A stretch of DNA of 64,000 nucleotides from Rhodococcus sp. HNM0569. Its GTDB lineage: Bacteria; Actinomycetota; Actinomycetes; Mycobacteriales; Mycobacteriaceae. Below are positions 57,523 to 64,000 of the stretch, piece by piece. The position numbers and the translations under genes are program-made. Location: positions 23,724-87,723 of the forward strand of contig NZ_JAASAE010000016.1 in NCBI RefSeq assembly GCF_012726205.1, read 5' to 3'. The notes beneath the pieces are model-generated. The model was given only the letters and a program-made list of their open reading frames with translations, had not been told where the DNA came from and made no database searches. Positions within the stretch are counted from its first letter, which is position 1. Each line of letters opens with the position of its first letter.

Positions 57523-57693
57523 TCAGTCTCGATTCGTGCGTGTTCCGAGGATCGCGGTCAGCAGTGCAGCGGCGAGGAGGAAGAGCACGATGCGTGAACT
57601 ACGTGCATCACTGCCCAAATCTGCCCATGTGAGTGCTTGCGCGATGACTGCGATCACGTAGAGGCCGACGGCAGCGCTCGAGTACCGATTCAT
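57523..57693 (-). CDS. Small two-helix membrane protein
   Basis: A 56-residue frame with two hydrophobic segments (about residues 8-26 and 37-50) separated by WADLGSDARSSR. The ATG follows an AGGGGTG element by four bases. It has no recognisable family. It lies between the ESX-like pair and the IS256 element, and might belong to either. Support is modest because the frame is short. Confidence 0.4.
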   Translation of the reverse strand: MNRYSSAAVGLYVIAVIAQALTWADLGSDARSSRIVLFLLAAALLTAILGTRTNRD

Positions 57694-57724
57694 GAAACAC
57701 CCCTGTCTACTCGGCATGATGGTG

Positions 57725-59038
57725 TCATGCGACGGCGGACACCGGCGTGTCCGGTGACGGCTCCGGTGTGATGTCTGCTGGCCGTTCGAGGAGTTTGCCC
57801 TTGTGGAACAACGCCCCGGCGCGGACCAACGCAACCAGGTGTGGGGCGTTGACTGCGCGCCACCGGGACTGGGCGGCCTCGATCAGCTTGTAGGCCATCG
57901 CCATCCCCGCAGCCCTCGACCCGGGCCCCTTGGTCACCCTCGTTCGCAAACGGACGGTGGCGAAGGTGGACTCGATCGGGTTCGTCGTGCGCAGGTGCAC
58001 CCAGTGCTCAGCCGGATACTTGAAGTACTCGAGCAGCACATCGGAGTCGTCGGCGATCTTCGCGACTGCCTTCGGATACTTCGCACTGTAGTCCCGCGCA
58101 AAAGCCGCGATCGCGAGCTGCGCCTTGTCGATATCCTCCGCGTTGTAGATGTCCTTCATCGCCGCCAACGCGCCAGGATGCGCTGACTTCGGCAGCGCGG
58201 CAAGAACATTGGCCTGTTTGTGGAACCAGCAACGCTGCTCGCGGGTGTCGGGGAACACCTCCCGCAACGCCTTCCAGAACCCGAGCGCACCATCGCCGAC
58301 CGCCAGCACCGGGGCTCGCATCCCACGCCGGCGGCAGTCCCGCAGCAGATCCGCCCAGGACTCGGTCGACTCGCGGTAGCCGTCGGTGACCGCGACGAGC
58401 TCCTTACGGCCGTCGGCGCGGACCCCGAGTATCACCAGCAAGCACAGTTTCTCCTGTTCGAGCCGCACTTTCAGGTGGATGCCGTCGACCCACAGGTAGA
58501 CGTAGTCGACCTGGGAGAGGTCCCGTTTCCCGAACGCGGCCGCTTCGTCCTGCCACTGCGTGGTGAGCCGGGTGATCGACGAGGGTGACAGTCCGGCGCC
58601 GCTGCCGAGGAACTGCTCCAACGCGGGACCGAAGTCGCTGGTCGACAGTCCGTGCAGGTACAGCAGTGGCAGCACCTCGCTGACCTCCGTGGATTTGCGG
58701 GCCCACGCCGGCAGGATCGCCGAGGCGAACCTCTTGCGTTCGCCGGTGTCGGGGTCGGTGCGCTTGTCGTTCACGCGCGGCGCCTTCACCGCCACCGATC
58801 CTGCCGCGGTGATCACCTCACGTTCGGCGTGGTAGCCGTTGCGGACCACCAGTCGGTGCCCGTGCTCGTCGACCTCACCGGCGTGGCGGGCGATGTAGTC
58901 GGCGACCTCGACCTGCAGAGCCGCGGCCAGCATTCTTCGGGCACCGTCGCGGACGATCTCGTCGATCAGTGACCGCCCCGACCCGGCACCGCCGCCGGTC
59001 TCGTTGGAGTCGTCGATGCCGTCTACTACCGTGAGCAC
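57725..59038 (-). CDS. IS256-family transposase
   Basis: A 437-residue mutator/IS256-type DDE transposase. Family blocks are the N-terminal RNGYHAEREVITAAGSVAVKAPRV, the first Asp in YLWVDGIHLKVRL, the second in VLAVGDGALGFWKALREVFPDTREQRCWFHK, and the C-terminal NPIESTFATVRLRTR with the catalytic Glu. The GTG start has GGAAGG upstream. Terminal inverted repeats were not identified with confidence. It lies next to a truncated second copy of the WXG/glycine-zipper gene, so its arrival, or a later deletion, may have removed the rest of that copy. Confidence 0.92.
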   Translation of the reverse strand: MLTVVDGIDDSNETGGGAGSGRSLIDEIVRDGARRMLAAALQVEVADYIARHAGEVDEHGHRLVVRNGYHAEREVITAAGSVAVKAPRVNDKRTDPDTGERKRFASAILPAWARKSTEVSEVLPLLYLHGLSTSDFGPALEQFLGSGAGLSPSSITRLTTQWQDEAAAFGKRDLSQVDYVYLWVDGIHLKVRLEQEKLCLLVILGVRADGRKELVAVTDGYRESTESWADLLRDCRRRGMRAPVLAVGDGALGFWKALREVFPDTREQRCWFHKQANVLAALPKSAHPGALAAMKDIYNAEDIDKAQLAIAAFARDYSAKYPKAVAKIADDSDVLLEYFKYPAEHWVHLRTTNPIESTFATVRLRTRVTKGPGSRAAGMAMAYKLIEAAQSRWRAVNAPHLVALVRAGALFHKGKLLERPADITPEPSPDTPVSAVA

Positions 59039-59282
59039 GGGCGTGCCTTCCCGCCAGCGCGCCAACGCTGGTCTTGATCAGAATTCGGATTCCTTGCAGA
59101 TCATCTTCCGGGAGGGCACGCCCTCCGGGATCCACAGGTTCTGATCATTGCTCCGAGGCGGCCCTGTCGGCGTCGACGTAGGTACGTTCGCTCGATCCAG
59201 GTGACGACAGCGGGCGATAGCGGCCAGTGCCATCGGGTTGCTCGGCCGGGCGTCCTTTGTCGCCGCCGTCGGCGACGTATAT

Positions 59283-59342
59283 GTCAACGCGGCACTCGGC
59301 TTGGTGCACTTGTTCGACGATGATGATCAGCGAGGAACGCGA
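59283..59342 (+). pseudogene. Remnant of second WXG/glycine-zipper gene
   Basis: The reading frame here gives VNAALGLVHLFDDDD, almost identical to the C-terminus of the glycine-zipper protein (DAALGLVHLFDDDD). The upstream part is lost, and the TAG stop of the first copy has become CAG, so the frame runs on into the small membrane gene. Only the last 20 or so codons survive. It shows that this locus once held a second effector-like copy. Confidence 0.7.
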
Positions 59343-59495
59343 ATGGCCAGACACAAGGACGGGCGAATGAATTGGAAGATCGCTGAAACCGTCAAAGAAC
59401 TGCTTCGGATGCGGTTGATATGGGGTGGAGTGGGACTCCTGATCGGCGTTGTCCTCATCGTAATTCTCGAGACCACCGGGCTCGGCGCAAAATGA
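59343..59495 (+). CDS. 50-residue single-pass membrane protein, second copy
   Basis: Paralogue of the small gene at 57033: MARHKDGRMNWKIAETVK, hydrophobic helix LIWGGVGLLIGVVLIVIL and tail ETTGLGAK. About two thirds of positions are identical, and most changes conserve hydrophobicity in the membrane helix. It lacks its own effector, of which only the end remains. An immunity-like gene surviving without a toxin is common in polymorphic toxin loci. The ATG follows GCGAGGAACGCGA. Confidence 0.6.
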   Translation: MARHKDGRMNWKIAETVKELLRMRLIWGGVGLLIGVVLIVILETTGLGAK

Positions 59496-59565
59496 CGAGT
59501 CGTCGGGGGCTTCCAGTGATGGGGCAGGCTGTTGAGAGCCCCGTTGCCCATTGGGGCCTGCCACT

Positions 59566-59605
59566 GGATCCCGGGCTCTACCGCAGCCGAAGTAGTTGTG
59601 CTGTC
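59566..59605 (-). pseudogene. Short remnant of a DUF3558 lipoprotein gene
   Basis: A stretch of about 40 bases on the minus strand (coding a piece like STTTSAAVEPG) matches the segment coding SSTTSAAVAPW just after the lipobox of the DUF3558 gene at 62.6 kb, with over three quarters of bases identical. No other part of the gene survives. It shows earlier copies of the DUF3558 module nearby. The bases from here to the hydrolase gene hold nothing else recognisable. Confidence 0.45.
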
Positions 59606-59721
59606 GAAATTGCGTGATGCCTGGAATCCCGACATCGCAGGAGGAGTTCCGGCCCCGCCCCACTCATCGTCGGTCACACCAGCGGTCGTCCGAAGAGTTC
59701 GGCGGCGAGCGGTCCAGTGAG

Positions 59722-60687
59722 TCAGCGCTTCTTGCTGTCGACGCGACCGATCGGGTTGGTGCCCTCTGCCAAGACCGCCCGGGCGGCGGCCCAGGCGTCG
59801 GCATCGAGTTCGAGCGCGGTGCGAAGGTACGCGGTGCTCATCCGCTGCAGTAAGGCCACGCGCTCCGGGTTCTCGTCGGTCGTCTCGGCGACTTCGTATC
59901 CGGGGATCCCGCCGAGGGCGTGCTCGGCACCGTGCAGGGTGAGCAGGTCGGTGGCGCCGGGGCTGAACGTGTATGCGTCCGTGAACCAGTCGGGGCCGCG
60001 ACTGGACATCGGGGACTGGTCGTGGTCACCTGCGACGACCAGCGTCGGCGTGGTGAGCTCACGGAACGACGGGTACATGAACGGGAAGTTGTCCTGCGCG
60101 AACGGATGTAGGTCCTCGCCGCCGATGCCGGTTGCCGACAGCAGGATTCCGGCCGCGACTCGGCCGTCGGACATGTCCTCCCCGACCTGGCCTTCTTTGT
60201 TCACGACTCGGGCGCCGAGGAGGGCCTGTGCGGTTTGCGCGCCCCAGGAGTGCCCGGCGACGGCGATGCGTGTGCGGTCGATCCGTCCGGTCAGTCCGGG
60301 AACGGAAGCCTCGACGGCGTCGAGTTGGTCGAGGACGCGTGTCAGGTCCACGATCCGCTCGAGCCAAATGCCCGGGAAGCGAGGGTCGTCGAGCCCGATC
60401 CCGTAGCGTCGCGAGTCCAGGTGCGTGGGCTGGACCACCACGAAGCCTCGGGAGGCCCAGAACGCGGCCAATGGTGCGTAGCCGTCGTGGTGCCACCCGT
60501 TGCCGTGTGAGAACAGCACGATCGGTAGCTCTGAGCCGGTGGTGGGCGCGGAGACTCGCAGCTCGAGTGGCAGCGCGCGGCCCACGGCCGGTAGTTCGAC
60601 CGGGGCAACCGAGGCGACGGGGGCGCCGACGCCAACGAGATGGTCGAGGGTGGCGAGGTGGGCGGGGGTCTGGACGGAGGAGGTCAC
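59722..60687 (-). CDS. Alpha/beta hydrolase (chlorophyllase/PET-hydrolase-like)
   Basis: A 321-residue cytoplasmic hydrolase with the oxyanion motif PIVLFSHGNGWHHDGY (about residues 52-67), the nucleophile elbow VAGHSWGAQ (about 128-136), an acid near GDHDQSP and the catalytic His in LHGAEHALGG (about 250-259). These are typical of the PF12740-like hydrolases. The GTG start has AAAGGA seven bases upstream. It is divergent from a TetR-family gene, across an operator-like palindrome, so it is likely repressed by that protein. Confidence 0.85.
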   Translation of the reverse strand: MTSSVQTPAHLATLDHLVGVGAPVASVAPVELPAVGRALPLELRVSAPTTGSELPIVLFSHGNGWHHDGYAPLAAFWASRGFVVVQPTHLDSRRYGIGLDDPRFPGIWLERIVDLTRVLDQLDAVEASVPGLTGRIDRTRIAVAGHSWGAQTAQALLGARVVNKEGQVGEDMSDGRVAAGILLSATGIGGEDLHPFAQDNFPFMYPSFRELTTPTLVVAGDHDQSPMSSRGPDWFTDAYTFSPGATDLLTLHGAEHALGGIPGYEVAETTDENPERVALLQRMSTAYLRTALELDADAWAAARAVLAEGTNPIGRVDSKKR

Positions 60688-60736
60688 GGCGAAGTCCTTT
60701 CGGCTGTGCGTCCTGCCATAATGAAAAGCGGAGCGC

Positions 60737-60757
60737 TGTTCCGAACAATACGGAGCA
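60737..60757. promoter_or_regulatory. Probable TetR operator
   Basis: A 21-base imperfect palindrome TGTTCCG-AACAATA-CGGAGCA (six of seven arm bases match), between the hydrolase and TetR genes. A further pair of direct repeats GGAGCnnTGTTCC flanks it. Its position fits autoregulation and repression of the hydrolase by the TetR protein. Confidence 0.55.
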
Positions 60758-60799
60758 ATGTTCCGGATAGCAATACTTGTGGATGTGGAGGAGTGTTCT

Positions 60800-61405
60800 G
60801 TGACCGATGAGAGCGGGCGGCGGACGAAGCGCGCCGACGCGCGCCGAAACGAGCAGGCGCTACTCGACGCGGCGGCGGCGGTGTTCGTCACGTCGGGCGT
60901 CGACGCACCGGTGCGGGAGATCGCGGCAAGGGCCGGTGTCGGGATGGGGACGATCTACCGACACTTTCCGACGCGTCCGGAACTTGTGGTGGCGGTGTAC
61001 CGCCACCAGGTCGAGGCATGCGCGGACGCCGGCCCCCGACTGCGTGCCGAATGTCCGACGCCGGAGGCGGCATTGCGGGCGTGGGTCGCTCTTTTCGTGG
61101 AGTTCCTGGTCACCAAACATGGTCTCGCCGATGCTCTGCAGGGCGACAACGCTGGGTCCGATGCCCTGCATGCGTACTTCGTCGATCGTCTCGTGCCAGT
61201 GTGTGCTTCTCTACTCGATTCGGCGCGCGAATACCGCGGCGCCCCACGCACTGTGGACGCATACAACCTGATGAAAGGCATAGGAAATCTGTGCATCGGG
61301 GCGGCTGCGGATCCCGCCTACGACGCCGATCCGCTTGTGCAGTTGCTTGTCACCGGCGTACTGAGCGGATCCGGTGGGACTGCTGCGCGGATAGGTGACA
61401 TCTGA
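60800..61405 (+). CDS. TetR-family transcriptional regulator
   Basis: A 201-residue repressor with a TetR DNA-binding domain: AVFVTSGVDAPVREIAARAGVGMGTIYRHFPTR at about residues 25-57 contains the helix-turn-helix. The rest is a helical ligand-binding domain. The GTG at 60800 is preferred because GGAGGAG lies seven bases upstream; a longer reading adds 14 residues without support. It is divergent from the alpha/beta hydrolase, the likely target gene. Its inducer is unknown. Confidence 0.88.
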   Translation: MTDESGRRTKRADARRNEQALLDAAAAVFVTSGVDAPVREIAARAGVGMGTIYRHFPTRPELVVAVYRHQVEACADAGPRLRAECPTPEAALRAWVALFVEFLVTKHGLADALQGDNAGSDALHAYFVDRLVPVCASLLDSAREYRGAPRTVDAYNLMKGIGNLCIGAAADPAYDADPLVQLLVTGVLSGSGGTAARIGDI

Positions 61406-61445
61406 TCCGGCTTGCCTGCGGCGCAGCTGAGCGCTCGCGATAATC

Positions 61446-62195
61446 TCAAGTGCTCGCGCGGTGCGGCCCTGGGTGACCGATTCGGCGGATGCACGTCGCC
61501 CGTGCCCTCGGCATCTCCGCGCCGCAGCGATCTCTGGTTCGACGCTCGAGAACATCGGTCGCGTCTCCATAGTCGGAGCGGCTGCGGGCCGCGCGCAGCA
61601 CCGCTGCCAGAGCGGCAGAAGGATCCGGCCGGCCGGACTCGTCGTAGCCGTCGCGCACCGCGGCGTCCGCCTCGGCTCGGGATACCACCGAGGCAAGTTG
61701 TTCGGGGAGGAGGCCCAGTTGCACCAGCGCGCGAACCAGATGTGCGTCGGCCGGTGGGGGTCTGTAGTCCCAGCCGTCGAGACCCGCGGCCTCGGCGAGG
61801 ATCTCCAGCAACGCGAGGGCGTCCCAGACCCGCGTGGCCTCTTCCACGGTGAGCTGGCCCGATCGGACCAAGGCGTTGGCGACGTCGTACACCGCGTTTC
61901 CGGTGCGGGGGCCAGCGCAGATAACCTCGATCAGCCCAACGCCCCGTTCCGTCCCCGTGGCGTAGACGATGCGGTGCCGCTTGTTCAGAACTTCCACTGT
62001 GTTGAGGCCGGCAAGGCGGTCGGTCGCCGACTTGTTGCTCAGCGGGTGCTTGAGGACGGGGTTGTCGCGGAGCGCCACCACCTCGGTGACCACCGACTCT
62101 CGGTCGTCGGCCGTCAGCTCGTCCAGGTACATCAGGAACGGCTCGGAGAAGGCGATCTCGGCTTGATCGTCAGGCAGGCGCTCGCTACCCCGCAT
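61446..62195 (-). CDS. RelE/ParE-like toxin with extended C-terminus
   Basis: A 249-residue putative toxin. The N-terminal part (residues about 10-105) has a RelE/ParE-like pattern with helix DRESVVTEVVALRDNPVL and strands HRIVYATGTE and GLIEVICAG. The middle is a helical extension (ARVWDALALLEILAEAAGL and following) that such toxins normally lack. The last 30 residues carry a Cys/His motif (CGAEMPRARATCIRRIGHPGPH) like a small zinc-binding knuckle. The ATG at 62195 overlaps the upstream antitoxin by 11 bases. Function is inferred from the pairing and fold pattern. Confidence 0.6.
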   Translation of the reverse strand: MRGSERLPDDQAEIAFSEPFLMYLDELTADDRESVVTEVVALRDNPVLKHPLSNKSATDRLAGLNTVEVLNKRHRIVYATGTERGVGLIEVICAGPRTGNAVYDVANALVRSGQLTVEEATRVWDALALLEILAEAAGLDGWDYRPPPADAHLVRALVQLGLLPEQLASVVSRAEADAAVRDGYDESGRPDPSAALAAVLRAARSRSDYGDATDVLERRTRDRCGAEMPRARATCIRRIGHPGPHRAST

Positions 62196-62505
62196 GCGAC
62201 TCGGCGCGCAGTTGTTCAGCACGCTGCCGTACCCGTTCGGCATCGACGCCGGCCTTCGAGCACAACTCGTCGAGGCTGTACCGGTGAGAACGCGAGGAGG
62301 TCAGATCGGCAGCAGCTTCCACCACGGCCCATGCAGCGTCGCGGAGCTCACGAACCTCGGCGTCGACCCTGGCAGGAGAATCCACGACGGCGACCACGCG
62401 ACCGTGGCTGGTCAGCGCCACGCGCTGCTCCTCGCTCAGCTCGGCGAGGGCGGAGACGCCCTTGCGCGCCGCGACCGACACGGGAATGTTCACTGTCGAA
62501 TTCAT
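62185..62505 (-). CDS. Antitoxin-like small protein
   Basis: A 106-residue protein of antitoxin type. The first 45 residues (MNSTVNIPVSVAARKGVSALAEL, then LTSHGRVVAVVDSPARVDAEV) resemble a Phd/YefM fold, while the rest is helical with SRSHRYSLDELCSKAGVDAERV. The ATG is preceded by AATTCTATATAGAATTGC, an AT-rich palindrome just upstream that may be an operator. Its stop lies inside the toxin gene. This order (antitoxin first, overlapping toxin) is typical of type II pairs. Confidence 0.62.
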   Translation of the reverse strand: MNSTVNIPVSVAARKGVSALAELSEEQRVALTSHGRVVAVVDSPARVDAEVRELRDAAWAVVEAAADLTSSRSHRYSLDELCSKAGVDAERVRQRAEQLRAESHAG

Positions 62506-62592
62506 TCTGCAATTCTATATAGAATTGCAAAGATGTCCGGTCCTGGTGAAGGTGCGAATGTTCGGCTGGTGGGCGATCGCACACAGCCACTT

Positions 62593-63123
62593 TCAGCGGG
62601 GAGCCTCGGCAACGAGTACGTTCCCGATTCGCACGGCCCATTCGCACATGGGCGTCGTCCGGTCCTTTGTGAAAGCGGAGCGGTCGACCTGCATGTTCAG
62701 TGCGCCGCCATTTGCGAAGGGCACTATGAGCCAGCAGAACGTTCCGTTCTCGTCCCGCTCCTCGCGGAAGGTGAAGCCTTGTCGGTCGGCGACGATTACG
62801 TCCTGAAAGTCGATGTTTCCCGGTGCTTCCCGGAACTGGTCGACGGCAGCTGTGGCGGAGGTACTGATGATCACGCCGAGGTCGCTGCTTTTCCACGCAC
62901 AGGACTTCCATCCAGGTGCTTCCGCTGACAACCCCGGGCCCTCGGACGTCGGGTCCAGCCCTGCTTGTACCAGCGCGTCGTCGGAGACGGTGCAGGGATC
63001 CCACGGTGCTACGGCGGCCGAAGTAGTTGAACTGTCCGAAGTCTCGTCGCTTCCGCAGCTGACGACCGCGAGGGTGGCGGCCAGGAAGGCTACGGCACAT
63101 GCTGTCGTGCGCGCAATGGGCAG
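62593..63123 (-). CDS. DUF3558 lipoprotein
   Basis: Secreted lipoprotein of the DUF3558 family, frequent beside ESX-type genes. The frame gives LPIARTTACAVAFLAATLAV and then VSCGSDETSDSST, a clear lipoprotein signal with lipobox Cys near residue 22. The mature region has DPCTVSDDALVQAGLDP, two further Cys in WKSCAWKS and GTFCWLIVPF, and the C-terminus PMCEWAVRIG. No ATG, GTG or TTG is available in frame between the previous stop and the signal peptide; the likely start is the CTG at 63123 or the ATT at 63117. About 174-176 residues. It follows an ESX-like gene by 45 bases. Confidence 0.7.
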   Translation of the reverse strand: MPIARTTACAVAFLAATLAVVSCGSDETSDSSTTSAAVAPWDPCTVSDDALVQAGLDPTSEGPGLSAEAPGWKSCAWKSSDLGVIISTSATAAVDQFREAPGNIDFQDVIVADRQGFTFREERDENGTFCWLIVPFANGGALNMQVDRSAFTKDRTTPMCEWAVRIGNVLVAEAPR

Positions 63124-63168
63124 GTTCTTTTCTTCGTTTGTGTCGCAGTGGTTCTGGCAGCGCGGCGC

Positions 63169-63546
63169 TCAGCCCGCGACCTGGCCGTTGACTCGTGCCA
63201 GAGCGCTCGAGGTCTGCTCGTCGGTGGTCATCGTCGCGGCCACCTGGGCGCCCACCATGTCGTGAATCGCTTTCAAGCAGGTGATGTGTTTGTCGATCCG
63301 GTCGAGGAACTGCTGGGTCGTATCGGAGAGAATCTGCGCCAGCTCATGCCCACAGTCGAAGTTGCCGAGCGGCAGTAGGCCGGTCTGGCGGCCCATGCTT
63401 CTCCGAACACTTTGCAGCGAGGCGATCGCTTCTTGCGCAGCCTTCGCGCAGTCCTGCGCAACCTCGGGGTCGAGTACGATTTCACCTGCCTTGGCTTGCC
63501 CAGCCAGAGCCAGCAGGTTGTCCACCCCTGATACTGAATCGGTCAT
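63169..63546 (-). CDS. ESX-like small helical protein
   Basis: A 125-residue all-helical protein with no signal peptide. It opens MTDSVSGVDNLLALAGQAKAG, contains a helical hairpin (DCAKAAQEAIASLQSVRRSM and FLDRIDKHITCLKAIHDMVG) and a turn GLLPLGNFDCG between the helices. That layout is common among actinobacterial ESX/type VII-related proteins encoded beside DUF3558 lipoproteins, although a strict WXG motif is absent. It sits between two DUF3558 genes and is probably cotranscribed with the next one. Confidence 0.65.
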   Translation of the reverse strand: MTDSVSGVDNLLALAGQAKAGEIVLDPEVAQDCAKAAQEAIASLQSVRRSMGRQTGLLPLGNFDCGHELAQILSDTTQQFLDRIDKHITCLKAIHDMVGAQVAATMTTDEQTSSALARVNGQVAG

Positions 63547-63594
63547 TCGATCGACCCTCCCCTGTTTGATCGAATACGGCTCGGAGCTTATTCG

Positions 63595-64000
63595 TCAGCG
63601 GGGCGCCTCTGCAAACAGCACGTTCCCCACCTGCAGTGCCCAGTCGCACATAGGCATGCTGTAGTCCTTGGTGAACGCTGATCTGTCTACCTGCATATCG
63701 AGTACCCCGCCGTTCTCGAATGGGATCGTGATCCAACAGAATGTCCCGCTCGTATCCTGCTCTTGACGGTAGGTGAACCCCTGTCGACCGGCGACGGTTA
63801 CGTCTTGGAAATCGAAGTTTCCAGGGAAGTTGCGGAAGTGGTCGGGCCCCGTGGTGGCGGACGAACTCACGATCACGCCAATGCGGTCACTTTCCCACTC
63901 GCAGCTCTTCCAACCTGGTTGGCCGCCCGCCAACGAGCCCGGGCCCTCAGTTGCCGGGTCCAGCCCTGCTTGAACCAGTGCTTCGTCGGAGATGGTGCAG
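63595..64000 (-). CDS. DUF3558 lipoprotein, second copy, N-terminus outside window
   Basis: C-terminal 135 residues of a DUF3558 protein closely related to the one at 62.6 kb. It shares CTISDEALVQAGLDP, PGWKSCEWES, GNFDFQDVTVAGRQGF, GTFCWITIPFENGG, DRSAFTKD and the identical AEAPR end. The signal peptide lies beyond the window. Together with the ESX-like gene it shows that the DUF3558/ESX-like unit is repeated here. Whether the two copies function separately is unknown. Confidence 0.75.
   Translation of the reverse strand, partial: CTISDEALVQAGLDPATEGPGSLAGGQPGWKSCEWESDRIGVIVSSSATTGPDHFRNFPGNFDFQDVTVAGRQGFTYRQEQDTSGTFCWITIPFENGGVLDMQVDRSAFTKDYSMPMCDWALQVGNVLFAEAPR

Noticed and set aside
59066..59282. 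Terminal inverted repeats for the IS256 element (GATCAGAA...TTCTGATC and a GGGAGGGC/GCCCTCC hairpin)
   Set aside because: No matching sequence was found at the other end of the transposase gene, so the boundaries cannot be claimed.
62348..63100. A 250-residue minus-strand frame overlapping the DUF3558 gene
   Set aside because: The other frame has the lipobox, conserved cysteines and a close paralogue; this one is Arg-rich with no similarity.

Overview
The window comes from the chromosome of a high-GC actinobacterium of the order Mycobacteriales, most likely Rhodococcus or a close relative. The evidence is the near-textbook cell-division/serine-threonine-kinase cluster (cwsA-ppiA-PH protein-crgA-DUF881-trpG ... 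pknB-pknA-pbpA-rodA-pstP-fhaB-fhaA-tRNA-Leu), a nuo operon preceded by a receiver-like gene, ESX-type secreted proteins, DUF3558 lipoproteins and frequent GTG starts with 1-4 base overlaps. No species can be named from the sequence alone.\n\n1-7.3 kb: the 5' part of the respiratory complex I operon (nuoA-B-C-D-E and the start of nuoF, minus strand), a degenerate receiver protein, a small conserved protein, and a low-affinity phosphate transporter with its DUF47 partner. 7.3-10.7 kb: a minus-strand operon of a VTC-type polyphosphate polymerase, a DUF4956 membrane protein and a CotH-kinase-family protein. 10.8-16.4 kb: a double-hotdog thioesterase, an AI-2E-family permease, a YihY/BrkB membrane protein, an alkylsulfatase-like metallo-beta-lactamase protein and a small membrane protein. 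16.6-24.2 kb: two GAP/Sap-family membrane proteins, a LapA-like protein, a DUF1269 protein, two SulP anion transporters and a second alkylsulfatase, several of them translationally coupled. 24.3-27.1 kb: a secreted HtaA-like protein whose Shine-Dalgarno sits in a hairpin, and a membrane-anchored alpha/beta hydrolase.\n\n27.1-42.2 kb: the conserved growth and division cluster. PknA and PknB phosphorylate cell-wall and division proteins, PstP reverses this, FhaA and FhaB read phosphothreonine, and RodA with PbpA form a peptidoglycan polymerase/transpeptidase pair. A rhomboid protease gene and a SnoaL-like gene are interspersed. The block ends at tRNA-Leu(CAG) and a strong terminator.\n\n42.2-64 kb: a clearly accessory region downstream of the tRNA, with visibly lower GC in parts. 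It holds a VbhA/Fic toxin-antitoxin pair, a frameshifted IS1634-type transposase, a divergent pair of restriction-modification genes, an intact IS21 element with matching ends, an XRE-ImmA protein with a coupled partner, decayed gene remnants, an ESX/WXG-type glycine-zipper protein followed by a 50-residue membrane protein, an IS256 transposase lying beside a truncated second copy of that pair, a TetR/hydrolase divergon, a RelE-like toxin-antitoxin pair, and a tandem DUF3558 lipoprotein/ESX-like cluster that runs off the end. The most interesting candidate for an undescribed system is the WXG/glycine-zipper protein plus single-pass membrane protein, which looks like a secreted or membrane-active effector with its immunity protein.
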